A stretch of 52,043 nucleotides of DNA, from the NCBI GenBank assembly GCA_020860245.1, contig JAJBUQ010000020.1, positions 1 through 52,043 on the forward strand. Reading direction: 5' to 3'. The stretch is from Rikenellaceae bacterium. GTDB lineage: Bacteria > Bacteroidota > Bacteroidia > Bacteroidales > Rikenellaceae. Within the stretch, counting starts at the first letter, position 1; each line of letters opens with the position of its first letter. Positions 38,683 through 47,439 of this stretch are shown here, piece by piece. A program made the translations under genes and the position numbers. The notes under the pieces are model-generated. The model searched no databases. It had not been told where the DNA came from and saw only the letters and a program-made list of their open reading frames with translations.

Positions 38683-40254
38683 ATGTCGTTTTCCACTAAA
38701 TTAATAAATATAGTTTTTTCCGGAAGAAGAAAAGAAATAGATAACTTCGGTAAAAATCCGGAACACATACAGAAGCAGCAATTTAACTATCTACTGGAGA
38801 ACGGTAAAAATACATCCTTCGGCAAAGAACATGGATTCTCAAAAATAAAAACTCCGGAAGCATTCCGCAATTCGGTACCGGTATCGGACTACGATACTCT
38901 TAAAAAATATATCGCCGTATCCAAAGAGGGCGTAGAGTCCGTATTATGGCCGGGGAAGATTAAATGGTTCGCTAAATCCTCCGGAACTACCAACGACGTA
39001 AGTAAGTTTATTCCTGTCACAAGAGAAGGGCTTATGGACTGCCATCTTCGCGGACCTAAAGATATAGTAGCGACGGTAGTGGCACTATTCCCCGATACAC
39101 GGGCATACGACGGCAAGACTATCACGCTGGGAGGAAGTCATAAATTAGATAGTGCGGGGAAGACAGCCAGAAGCGGTGATCTGTCGGCGATCCTTATCGA
39201 AAATACCCCCTTCTGGGCATCATGGAAAAGAATGCCCAAAGCATCGACAGCACTTATGAGCGATTTTGAAAAAAAAGTAAAGCAGATCGCAAACGAGACT
39301 ATACACCAGAATATTACGGCATTTGCCGGAGTGCCATCATGGAATCTTGTAATGATGAACAAAATACTCGAATATTCAGGTAAGAAGAATCTTACCGAAT
39401 TATGGCCCAATCTGGAACTATTCGTACACGGTGGAATGAGTTTCGATCCGTACAGAGAGCAATATCAGAAGATTATCCCTTCCGACAGGATGAGGTATCT
39501 GGAGACTTACAACGCCTCCGAAGGATTTTTCGCCATCCAGGACGATCCGTCTCGGAACGATATGCTCCTAATGCTCGATTACGGAATTTATTACGAGTTT
39601 ATCCCTACGGAGAAGCTCGACGACAATTCCGCTATCGTACCATTGGAGGGGGTCGAGACCGGAAAAAACTATGCAGTGATAATCTCCAGCTCAAACGGAT
39701 TATGGCGTTACATGATAGGCGACACTGTGGAATTTACCACAACGAATCCGTACCGGATAAGGATAACCGGGCGTACAAAACTATTTATCAACGCATTCGG
39801 GGAAGAGCTTATTATCGATAATGCTGAAAAAGCAATAAAATACGCTTGCGAAGCATCTTTATCGAAGGTCAGGGAATATACTGCTGCACCCTTGTATATG
39901 ACCAGCGGCGGCAAAGGGGCACATGAATGGTTTATAGAATTCTCGGAACTTCCGGCGGATATCGAGTTGTTTATTACGGCTCTCGACAAAAAATTACAGG
40001 AAATAAATTCCGATTATGCGGCTAAAAGATATAACAATACGACTCTTATGAAGCCTGTAGTCAGGATAATGCCAAAAGATACATTCTATAACTGGATGCA
40101 CAACAGGGGTAAATTAGGTGGACAGAACAAAGTTCCGAGACTCGCCAATAATCGGAAATACGCAGATGAACTAACCGAATTTATATACAATACCGGAAAA
40201 AATGAAGAGCCAGATAAAAAATATAACGCTTCTTGGTCCTGCCTATCCTTATAG
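38683..40254 (+). CDS. GH3 family protein (acyl-adenylate/amide ligase-like)
   Basis: 523 residues. KWFAKSSGTTNDVSKFIPV is the phosphate-binding signature of GH3/ANL enzymes; LETYNASEGFFAIQDD and RYMIGDTVEFTT are further family motifs. GH3 proteins join a carboxylic acid to an amino acid using ATP. In Bacteroidetes the substrate is not known. First gene of a four-gene rightward cluster whose members overlap; the next gene starts 53 bases before its stop. Confidence 0.85.
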   Translation: MSFSTKLINIVFSGRRKEIDNFGKNPEHIQKQQFNYLLENGKNTSFGKEHGFSKIKTPEAFRNSVPVSDYDTLKKYIAVSKEGVESVLWPGKIKWFAKSSGTTNDVSKFIPVTREGLMDCHLRGPKDIVATVVALFPDTRAYDGKTITLGGSHKLDSAGKTARSGDLSAILIENTPFWASWKRMPKASTALMSDFEKKVKQIANETIHQNITAFAGVPSWNLVMMNKILEYSGKKNLTELWPNLELFVHGGMSFDPYREQYQKIIPSDRMRYLETYNASEGFFAIQDDPSRNDMLLMLDYGIYYEFIPTEKLDDNSAIVPLEGVETGKNYAVIISSSNGLWRYMIGDTVEFTTTNPYRIRITGRTKLFINAFGEELIIDNAEKAIKYACEASLSKVREYTAAPLYMTSGGKGAHEWFIEFSELPADIELFITALDKKLQEINSDYAAKRYNNTTLMKPVVRIMPKDTFYNWMHNRGKLGGQNKVPRLANNRKYADELTEFIYNTGKNEEPDKKYNASWSCLSL

Positions 40255-41362
40255 AGGCGGGCTGGCGGCATTCATCGAGACCCTTGCGGCAAAATTTCGG
40301 GATCAGGGAAAGAATGTGAATATATACACTTTTACCCTCCAATATCCTTCCGTACTATTTCCGGGTAAGAGTCAATTTTCTGAATCCGACGCTCCAGAAG
40401 GCCTAACCATTACCAGATTGGTAAATTCTATAAATCCGTTCAACTGGATTAGAACAGGCATGGTAATAAAGAGGGATCGACCGGATATCCTGATTATGAA
40501 GTACTGGCTTCCGCTTATGGCTCCATGTTTCGGAACTATATCCAGAATAGCGCGAAGCAACGGACATACCAAGGTTATCGTACAACTGGACAATGTTGTT
40601 CCGCACGAGAAACGTCTGTTCGACACACTCCTTACAAAATATTTTATCGGCAGCTGCGACGGATTCATATATATGTCCGGGCAAGTCCGGGAAGATCTGG
40701 AAAAATTCGATAAAACCAAACCTTCGGAATTTGCTCCGCACCCCATATACGATCTGTACGGAGAGCGTGTCGATAAAAAAGACGCCTGCAAATTCCTCAA
40801 TATAAATCCTGATGCGGAATACTGTCTGTTCTTCGGATTTATTAGGGACTACAAAGGATTGGATATCCTTATAGACGCCTGGAAATTACTGAAAGACAAA
40901 GGTTTTACTAAGGATAAAAAACTAATAGTCGCCGGAGAATACTACGGGGACAAAGAAAAATACCGTACTCAAATAAATCGCAGCGGTCTGGAGAGCGATA
41001 TAATTTTATTCGACAGATTTATAAAGGATGAAGAGGTGAAATATTACTTCTCCGCGGCATCATTGTTAGTACAACCTTACAAAACGGCCACACAAAGCGG
41101 AGTGACCCAGATAGCCTACCATTTCGGTCTTCCGATGGTAGTGACGGATGTCGGCGGACTTGCGGAACTTATACCCGACGGCAAGGTGGGTTACGTAACT
41201 AAACCGGATCCGCGATATATTGCGGAGTACATCGAAAAATATTTTTCACTGAATAAAGAAGAGGAATTTCGTAAAAATATAGAATCAGAAAAAAAACGTT
41301 TCAGCTGGGAGAATATGACCGGAAAAATAGAGAGCCTGTATGGAAAAATTACGCAAAAATAA
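40202..41362 (+). CDS. GT4-type glycosyltransferase
   Basis: 386 residues. Rossmann-type N-terminal domain (LLGPAYPYRGGLAAFIETLA), C-terminal GT-B domain with FFGFIRDYKGLDILIDA and QSGVTQIAYHFGLPMVVTDVGGLAE, the typical nucleotide-sugar region of GT4. Acts in the cytoplasm on a lipid or polysaccharide acceptor; acceptor unknown. Overlaps the GH3 gene and the kinase gene downstream. Confidence 0.85.
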   Translation: MKSQIKNITLLGPAYPYRGGLAAFIETLAAKFRDQGKNVNIYTFTLQYPSVLFPGKSQFSESDAPEGLTITRLVNSINPFNWIRTGMVIKRDRPDILIMKYWLPLMAPCFGTISRIARSNGHTKVIVQLDNVVPHEKRLFDTLLTKYFIGSCDGFIYMSGQVREDLEKFDKTKPSEFAPHPIYDLYGERVDKKDACKFLNINPDAEYCLFFGFIRDYKGLDILIDAWKLLKDKGFTKDKKLIVAGEYYGDKEKYRTQINRSGLESDIILFDRFIKDEEVKYYFSAASLLVQPYKTATQSGVTQIAYHFGLPMVVTDVGGLAELIPDGKVGYVTKPDPRYIAEYIEKYFSLNKEEEFRKNIESEKKRFSWENMTGKIESLYGKITQK

Positions 41363-41975
41363 GACTTACATCGCTATTGCCGGCAACATCGGAAGCGGTA
41401 AAACCACTCTTACGAAAATACTCGCCGAAAAACTCGACGCGGTCCCGTCGTACGGTGATAACGATAATCCTTACATAGAGGATTTTTATGAGGATATGCA
41501 CAGGTGGTCGTTTAATCTTCAGATATATTTTCTCGGCAAACGCTTACAGCAGTCGATCGGCCTTCAGAATATGAACGAGAATATTATCCAGGACCGGACC
41601 GTTTACGAAGATGCCTATATTTTTGCAGATAATCTGCATGCTTCCGGGCTTATGAGCACGCGGGATTTCAATACATACATCGAAATTTTCGAGCTCTCGT
41701 ACGGGCTTCTTAAAACTCCGGATCTGTTAATTTACCTCAGGGCGGACGTCCCTACCCTTATCAGCCAGATACAGAAGTGCGGACGGGTTTACGAGATGAG
41801 CATACAGGAAGACTACCTTGCCATGCTCAACGAGAGATACGACAACTGGATAAATAATATATATAAAGGGAAGGTTCTTATAATAGACATCGACGAAAAA
41901 GATTTTATTCTCGATCCGTCGGTCATCGACGATATAATTCTCGACATCAAAACCAAAATATCGGAAGATGAGTGA
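41340..41975 (+). CDS. Deoxynucleoside kinase
   Basis: 211 residues. P-loop GNIGSGKTT (from residue 15), IQDRTVYEDAYIF (the DR motif that binds phosphoryl and substrate), YLRADVPTLISQIQKCGR and a lid with two Arg. It phosphorylates deoxynucleosides in salvage, most likely purine type; specificity cannot be read here. Overlaps its neighbours on both sides. Confidence 0.85.
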   Translation: MEKLRKNKTYIAIAGNIGSGKTTLTKILAEKLDAVPSYGDNDNPYIEDFYEDMHRWSFNLQIYFLGKRLQQSIGLQNMNENIIQDRTVYEDAYIFADNLHASGLMSTRDFNTYIEIFELSYGLLKTPDLLIYLRADVPTLISQIQKCGRVYEMSIQEDYLAMLNERYDNWINNIYKGKVLIIDIDEKDFILDPSVIDDIILDIKTKISEDE

Positions 41976-43371
41976 AATTATCCCGATACCGCAGGAATTC
42001 ATAAATAATTCCTTGGATCGTCTATCTCCGGAGCAGATATTTGATTTTCTCAGCTCGCTGGATTCCGAATCTCCGGTCTCGATAAGGGTAAATCCGTATA
42101 AATTGGATGTGAAGCCATTGCTGACACCTGTTCCGTGGAGTAAATATGGTTTTTACCTCGACAAACGCCCTGCGTTTATTACCGATCCGTTCTTCCATGC
42201 AGGATTATATTACGTGCAGGAACCTGCCTCGATGTTTATCGAACAGATATATACCCAATTGTTCGGAGGAGCGGAATCATTGAAAATTCTCGATCTGTGT
42301 GCAGCTCCGGGAGGCAAGAGCACTCATATTTCGACTCTTGCAGGACTTGAAAGTCTTGTCGTGTCCAACGAAGTTATCAGGTCGCGGGCAAATATTCTCA
42401 GAGAAAATATAGTCAAATGGGGACTTGGGAATACCATAGTAACGAATAACGACCCGCGCGACTTCGGTGCTCTATCGGAATATTTCGATCTTATCGTTGC
42501 CGATGTTCCTTGTTCAGGAGAAGGAATGTTCCGCAAAACTCCTGAGACACGCAACGAATGGACCCCTGCAAACGTACAGCTGTGCGCCTCGAGGCAGAGA
42601 AGAATAATCTCAGATATATGGGGATCGTTAAAACAAGGGGGAGTGCTTATTTATAGTACATGTACCTTCAATTCAATTGAAAATGAAGAGAATATTAAAT
42701 GGATGACCGAGGAATTCGACTGCGAACCGGTAGCTGTCTCCACTCTTCCCGAATGGAATATCCAGACCGGCATGGTCTGCGGACATCCGGTATTTCGTTT
42801 TTACCCCCATCGTACCACAAGCGAAGGATTTTTTATCTGCGCGATCCGTAAGGCGGGCGAACATCGGGAGCAAAGCCGCAAGAAAAACAAATCATTGAAG
42901 AATTTCGCAATAATACCATCAGAAAAAATAAAAAATATCGGTAAATGGATCCGGCAACCCGAATATATGGTTTATTATCAGAATAGGTCGGAGATAATTT
43001 ACGCACTGTACGGCCATATTTACGATTCTGCCATTCCGGTTTTCGAGAATCTCAATGTGATATATTCGGGGGTAGAGATCGGTAAAATTTACGGACAAGA
43101 ATTAAAACCGTCTCACGCTCTGGCATTGTTCCACGATGTCTCCAGAGAGGGGGTGATAGTTACGGATATCGATTTAAAACAGGCTGTGAGTTTTCTCCGA
43201 AAACAAGATCTCGATCCGACTCTGTTCCAAGAAGGGATTAATCTCGTTACTTACCGCAATATACCGACAGGCTGGATAAAACGCATTAATAACAGATGTA
43301 ATAACTTATATCCCAAAGAGATGCGGATTATGAATCCAAATATTGAAATAAATAAGGACAGTTTTTTATAA
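41968..43371 (+). CDS. RsmF-like rRNA cytosine-C5 methyltransferase
   Basis: 467 residues. SAM-binding LDLCAAPGGKSTH, motif IV DVPCSGEGMFRKTP and motif VI YSTCTFNSIENE: both Cys of the NOL1/NOP2/Sun family are present. C-terminal 170 residues are an accessory RNA-binding part as in RsmF/YebU-type enzymes. Its stop codon lies inside the terminator at 43351-43385. Confidence 0.9.
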   Translation: MSEIIPIPQEFINNSLDRLSPEQIFDFLSSLDSESPVSIRVNPYKLDVKPLLTPVPWSKYGFYLDKRPAFITDPFFHAGLYYVQEPASMFIEQIYTQLFGGAESLKILDLCAAPGGKSTHISTLAGLESLVVSNEVIRSRANILRENIVKWGLGNTIVTNNDPRDFGALSEYFDLIVADVPCSGEGMFRKTPETRNEWTPANVQLCASRQRRIISDIWGSLKQGGVLIYSTCTFNSIENEENIKWMTEEFDCEPVAVSTLPEWNIQTGMVCGHPVFRFYPHRTTSEGFFICAIRKAGEHREQSRKKNKSLKNFAIIPSEKIKNIGKWIRQPEYMVYYQNRSEIIYALYGHIYDSAIPVFENLNVIYSGVEIGKIYGQELKPSHALALFHDVSREGVIVTDIDLKQAVSFLRKQDLDPTLFQEGINLVTYRNIPTGWIKRINNRCNNLYPKEMRIMNPNIEINKDSFL

Positions 43372-43385
43372 CTGTCCTTATTTGT
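43351..43385. terminator. Strong bidirectional terminator
   Basis: A perfect 13-base stem (43351-43363 with 43370-43382) around a 6-base loop, T-rich on the right side and A-rich on the left. It ends both the rightward GH3 cluster and the leftward proC cluster. Confidence 0.9.
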
Positions 43386-43389
43386 TTTC

Positions 43390-44184
43390 CTACTCACCTT
43401 TTACTTTTTTATAAGCTGCCATGTGACCGCTTATTACCGCAGAGGAGAATCCCTGATGTTCCATTTCGTTCAATCCGGCAATTGTTATTCCTCCGGGAGT
43501 GGACACCTTATCGATCTCTTCTTCCGGGTGTATGGAACTCTTCAGCATCAATTGTGCCGCACCCTTTACTGTCTGAGAGACTATCAGTTCGGACATGGGT
43601 GCCGTAAGCCCCATTTCAACTCCGGAGATCATCGCCGCCCTGATATATCTTAAAGCATAAGCCATTCCGCACGAAGCACTTACCATGGCCGCATCCAGAA
43701 GATTTTCATCTATCAATACTGCCTCTCCGACCGATTTAAACATTTCAATAACCTTATCTGTCAGTGCCTCGTCGATATATTTGTCTCCGGATACGAAGGT
43801 CATGGAAGCCATAAATTCGGCAGCAATATTTGGAATCGCCCTGAAGCAGATCACCTCTTTATCAAAGGCATCGCGGATCTGGTCGAGAGTCATACCCGCA
43901 GCAATAGAGACAATTATCTGTCCGTCCTTCAGACTATGAACGATTTCAGCCGCTACATTATTTATTAAGTAGGGCTTGACCGCAAGAATTATAATTTCCG
44001 CTCCGCTAACCGCCTCAATATTATCTGGGGTCACAATAGTACCTATATTCTCATACTTATTACGTATATCTTTATTTTTATCCGCAACGCAAATCTCGTC
44101 AAGCGAATATTTTCCAGACTTCAAAAATCCGGCGATAAGGGCGCCTCCCATATTTCCTCCGCCGATTACTGCGATCTTTTTCAT
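43390..44184 (-). CDS. proC: Pyrroline-5-carboxylate reductase
   Basis: 264 residues. NAD(P)-binding VIGGGNMGGALIAGF at the N-terminus, ILAVKPYLI, and the C-terminal TPGGITIAGL signature. Last step of proline synthesis from glutamate semialdehyde. Last gene of the leftward host cluster. Confidence 0.93.
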   Translation of the reverse strand: MKKIAVIGGGNMGGALIAGFLKSGKYSLDEICVADKNKDIRNKYENIGTIVTPDNIEAVSGAEIIILAVKPYLINNVAAEIVHSLKDGQIIVSIAAGMTLDQIRDAFDKEVICFRAIPNIAAEFMASMTFVSGDKYIDEALTDKVIEMFKSVGEAVLIDENLLDAAMVSASCGMAYALRYIRAAMISGVEMGLTAPMSELIVSQTVKGAAQLMLKSSIHPEEEIDKVSTPGGITIAGLNEMEHQGFSSAVISGHMAAYKKVKGE

Positions 44185-44196
44185 AAGTTATATTTT

Positions 44197-44790
44197 TTAA
44201 ATGGTCTTCCTGTTATGTATTGCATGCGCGATAGTAAGCTCGTCAGCATACTCCAGTTCGTCTCCGAAGCCTATTCCACGGGCAAGCGAAGAGACTTTGA
44301 GCCCTTGGAATCCGGACAATTTACGGCAGATATAGAAGGCGGTCGTTTCCCCTTCCACCGAAGTAGACAGAGCTAAGATAACCTCTTTTATATCCCCTTT
44401 GGCTATATTTTCCGCAAGAAGGTCAATTTTCAGATCCGAAGGACCGATCCCCTGCATAGGAGATATTATCCCTCCCAAGACATGGTACAAACCGTTATAC
44501 TGGCTGGTATTTTCGATAGAAATCACATCCTTAACGTGTTCGACCACACATATTATGGAACCGTCGCGGGATTTATCCGCACATATGGGACATATATCCC
44601 CATCCGAGAGGTTATTGCATCTGACACAGTATTTTATTTCGTTACGGAATCGGGTAATCGAATCGGACAACATACCGACTTCTGTTTTATCTGTCCTCAG
44701 CAGGTGTATCGCGAGCCTTAATGCCGTGCGCTTCCCTACTCCGGGAAGTTTGGATAATTCGGATACGACATCGTTCAATAACTTTGACAA
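44197..44790 (-). CDS. recR: Recombination protein RecR
   Basis: 197 residues. HhH motif LSKLPGVGKRTALRLAIHLL, four-Cys zinc finger YCVRCNN...CPICAD and a Toprim domain (ICVVEHVKDVISIE). With RecO and RecF it loads RecA at gaps. No in-frame ATG is available near the start; the first plausible start is TTG at 44790 (read SKLLNDVVSEL after Met), which I use. Confidence 0.93.
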   Translation of the reverse strand: MSKLLNDVVSELSKLPGVGKRTALRLAIHLLRTDKTEVGMLSDSITRFRNEIKYCVRCNNLSDGDICPICADKSRDGSIICVVEHVKDVISIENTSQYNGLYHVLGGIISPMQGIGPSDLKIDLLAENIAKGDIKEVILALSTSVEGETTAFYICRKLSGFQGLKVSSLARGIGFGDELEYADELTIAHAIHNRKTI

Positions 44791-44807
44791 AATAATAAAT
44801 TTTAAAA

Positions 44808-45572
44808 TTAATCTATCGGTTCGATTGCTTCACGGGCTATCCATCCCTTATTACCGTCCGCAATGGTTATTTCCCTCCATTCTCCAAGACGTTCAACTAT
44901 CTTAACCTTCGTACCTTCATGGAGGATAAACAAGTCCTTACTATTGGTGTCCGGAGAACTTTTTACCGATGCGGAGGAAGAGATCACAATAGCGTAAGGA
45001 GGATTTTCGATGCCTCTTCTTAGATTCGTGGCAAATATTACCGTTATGATGAATACAGCCAGCGATAAGATACCCGTATAGAATCCGGACTTACGGACAG
45101 CGATTTTTCCGGACAGCAGATAACACAATATCGACGCGAGCATCAGTGCAAACATTATTAGGCTCACCACACCCCACATATTGGAACTCATTCCGTATTT
45201 TACGGATCTTACCCATTTTTTCAGGAAAAATTCGGGAACGGCCTCAATTCTGTCCCTAACATATCCGTTAGCTATTTCGAGATTGTGCTCGATGTCGCTA
45301 TTATAAGGGGCTATCAATTGAGCCTTGTTGTAGTAAAGTATAGCCTTGCCGATCTGCCCGTTTTTGAAATAGGCATTCCCCAAATTATAATATAATTTAT
45401 AGCTTGTCAAACCCTGTGATGCGATGGAATCGTATAATTCCACGGCGGTGTCATATTCCCCGGCAGCATAGGCGTCATTAGCCCTGTTCCAGAGTTCTTC
45501 CGTATCTGCCTGCGCGTATACGAACAACGCAGCGAAAGCAAAAACAAATGAAAATATTATTCTTTTGGCCAT
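44808..45572 (-). CDS. batE: BatE: TPR and SH3 domain protein
   Basis: Start placed at ATG 45572, four bases after the batD stop; the longer frame runs through batD and has no signal peptide. 254 residues: signal peptide (MAKRIIFSFVFAFAALFVYA), TPR repeats (about 24-105), two membrane segments (about 145-200) and a C-terminal bacterial SH3 domain (LHEGTKVKIVERLGEWREI). Part of the Bat envelope-stress/aerotolerance system. Confidence 0.88.
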   Translation of the reverse strand: MAKRIIFSFVFAFAALFVYAQADTEELWNRANDAYAAGEYDTAVELYDSIASQGLTSYKLYYNLGNAYFKNGQIGKAILYYNKAQLIAPYNSDIEHNLEIANGYVRDRIEAVPEFFLKKWVRSVKYGMSSNMWGVVSLIMFALMLASILCYLLSGKIAVRKSGFYTGILSLAVFIITVIFATNLRRGIENPPYAIVISSSASVKSSPDTNSKDLFILHEGTKVKIVERLGEWREITIADGNKGWIAREAIEPID

Positions 45573-45576
45573 AGTT

Positions 45577-47400
45577 CTAAATCTGTGCTTCGAGTTTTGA
45601 AATAATATCGACGGCGGAATTGTAAATATTTCCCACCGTATTAGATGCCATGGGGGCGTATCTTGCAAATTCGCAGTCCGAAATTATGGAAATATATTTC
45701 TCCACGGTTTCAGGGTCGACATTCCGTACGGTAAGCTCGTTGCGGATATTATCCTTGGAGAGATCCGCAACGGGAATATCGAGTTTATCGCTCATATATC
45801 CCCACATAGCCTTAAGCATCTCTTCATAGAATCCCTGCTCATTTTTAGCGAGCATATTTTTCTCCGCGTTCTTTAGGCGTTTCAGTGCGACCTTCTGCGC
45901 TTTTTTATTACGGACCAGTTTAGTATTGCGGTAAAATTCGATTCTTTTACGGAGATAAATAAGAGCGATCGCAAATCCGCACAATAATATGAATATCACA
46001 AGGAAGTACGGTAGGGACCAAATAAAGAACGATCTTTTAGATTTAAGGTCCGGGGATCCTGTGCGTATGTACCTTATGTCATTGTCGAGAATCCTTACGT
46101 CCTCCCTGCTTCCGGTTATAATTCCCGGAATGCTCTCTCCTCCGCTTCCATCACCGCTAACGGACATCCGTATTGCAGGCAGGGACAGCGTCTCGTATTT
46201 TTCCGTGTTAGTATTGAAGAATGTAAAATGTACGGGATCAATAGTATATATCCCTTCCGCACGAGCAATGAACGGGACCGTGAAGGTTTTGCTTCCGGTA
46301 ATGTTGTTACCCTGCGTTCTGTGATCGTCGGTAATCCGTACGCTGTATTGCTCGAACGACGACGGCATATTTATTTTAGGAGCTGTCACCGTGGGAAGAT
46401 TTCCCGTTCCTGAGACGGTTATCGTATAATTACCCGACTGGTTTGTCGATATATCGGTATCGCTTACACCACCGCTTAACCGGAATTCCCCTACCGCACC
46501 GTTGAAATCCGCCGGAGCTCCTGACGGAAGTTCTTTCACATTAATTCGCACTGGCTGGGTCGCAACCTCCTTACGAATCTGTTGGACCGAAGGTCCCCCT
46601 CCAAAGAAGTCGTCGAAAATCGACTGGCGTCGGTTCTGGGTTACAATCTGGGCAACGGCTGCAAGGGACATAGGTTCCACGACAAGTTCGCCTGACTGTT
46701 GCGGATATATTAAATAATCCCTAACCACTGCGGATTCATATACTTTGTTATTATATGTCTCCTGCGTCCATGTATTGCCGTTCGGTTCTATGTCATGCGT
46801 CCAGAAACCATTGAAGGATGGCATCTTTTGAATATCGATGCCCGCTATATCTACACGTGTCAGGATTTTAAAAACGACTCTTACAGGCTCTCCTTTATAG
46901 ACGTTGCGCGAGCTGACTGAAGCTACCAGAAGAATATCGTCGTTTGCAAGTCCGTTCGTCTGTGTCTGTCCGCTGCTTTGGCTTCCTGAATTATTCCCCT
47001 GTTGAGTACTGCCACTACCTCCTGCCACAACCTCCACTATACGGGATTGAGTACGGTACTTTGTCCCTTTAACGGTTATTTCGGCCGGCGCAATGGTTAT
47101 ATTTCCCGTCTCACGAGCTACAACGACATAGGTATAGGTGTAACTCTCTTCGCGGGTCATCTTCCCGTTAATTATATTTACGGACTGGCCGGAAGAGGTA
47201 ATAGGACCTGCAATCACATTGAATCCGTTAAAATCCGGAGAAGAGAAGTCGTCAGGCTTAGCATTGACCTTGAATTCAACCCTGAACTGGGCTCCGACCT
47301 CGACCGCATTAGGCGCTCCTATCTCGAACACGACTTCCTGTCCAAAGGAGAATATTTTGAAAATAAACAGAAAAATCAGCAGAATAAATATTCTTTTCAT
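45577..47400 (-). CDS. batD: BatD: oxygen-tolerance/envelope protein
   Basis: Start at ATG 47400 gives a signal peptide (MKRIFILLIFLFIFKIFSFG); an upstream in-frame ATG (47430) would add 10 residues before it. 607 residues: repeated beta domains typical of BatD (FEIGAPNAVEVGAQFRVEF), one membrane helix near residue 450 (FLVIFILLCGFAIALIY) and a cytoplasmic helical end. batE follows. batA/B/C are not seen next to it in this window. Confidence 0.88.
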   Translation of the reverse strand: MKRIFILLIFLFIFKIFSFGQEVVFEIGAPNAVEVGAQFRVEFKVNAKPDDFSSPDFNGFNVIAGPITSSGQSVNIINGKMTREESYTYTYVVVARETGNITIAPAEITVKGTKYRTQSRIVEVVAGGSGSTQQGNNSGSQSSGQTQTNGLANDDILLVASVSSRNVYKGEPVRVVFKILTRVDIAGIDIQKMPSFNGFWTHDIEPNGNTWTQETYNNKVYESAVVRDYLIYPQQSGELVVEPMSLAAVAQIVTQNRRQSIFDDFFGGGPSVQQIRKEVATQPVRINVKELPSGAPADFNGAVGEFRLSGGVSDTDISTNQSGNYTITVSGTGNLPTVTAPKINMPSSFEQYSVRITDDHRTQGNNITGSKTFTVPFIARAEGIYTIDPVHFTFFNTNTEKYETLSLPAIRMSVSGDGSGGESIPGIITGSREDVRILDNDIRYIRTGSPDLKSKRSFFIWSLPYFLVIFILLCGFAIALIYLRKRIEFYRNTKLVRNKKAQKVALKRLKNAEKNMLAKNEQGFYEEMLKAMWGYMSDKLDIPVADLSKDNIRNELTVRNVDPETVEKYISIISDCEFARYAPMASNTVGNIYNSAVDIISKLEAQI

Positions 47401-47439
47401 ATTTTTTGAGTTATTTTTTTCCCGTTCCATTTTAAAATA

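Noticed and set aside
39402-39821. Second plus-strand frame inside the GH3 gene
   Set aside because: Arg-rich out-of-frame reading; the GH3 frame runs through with family motifs.
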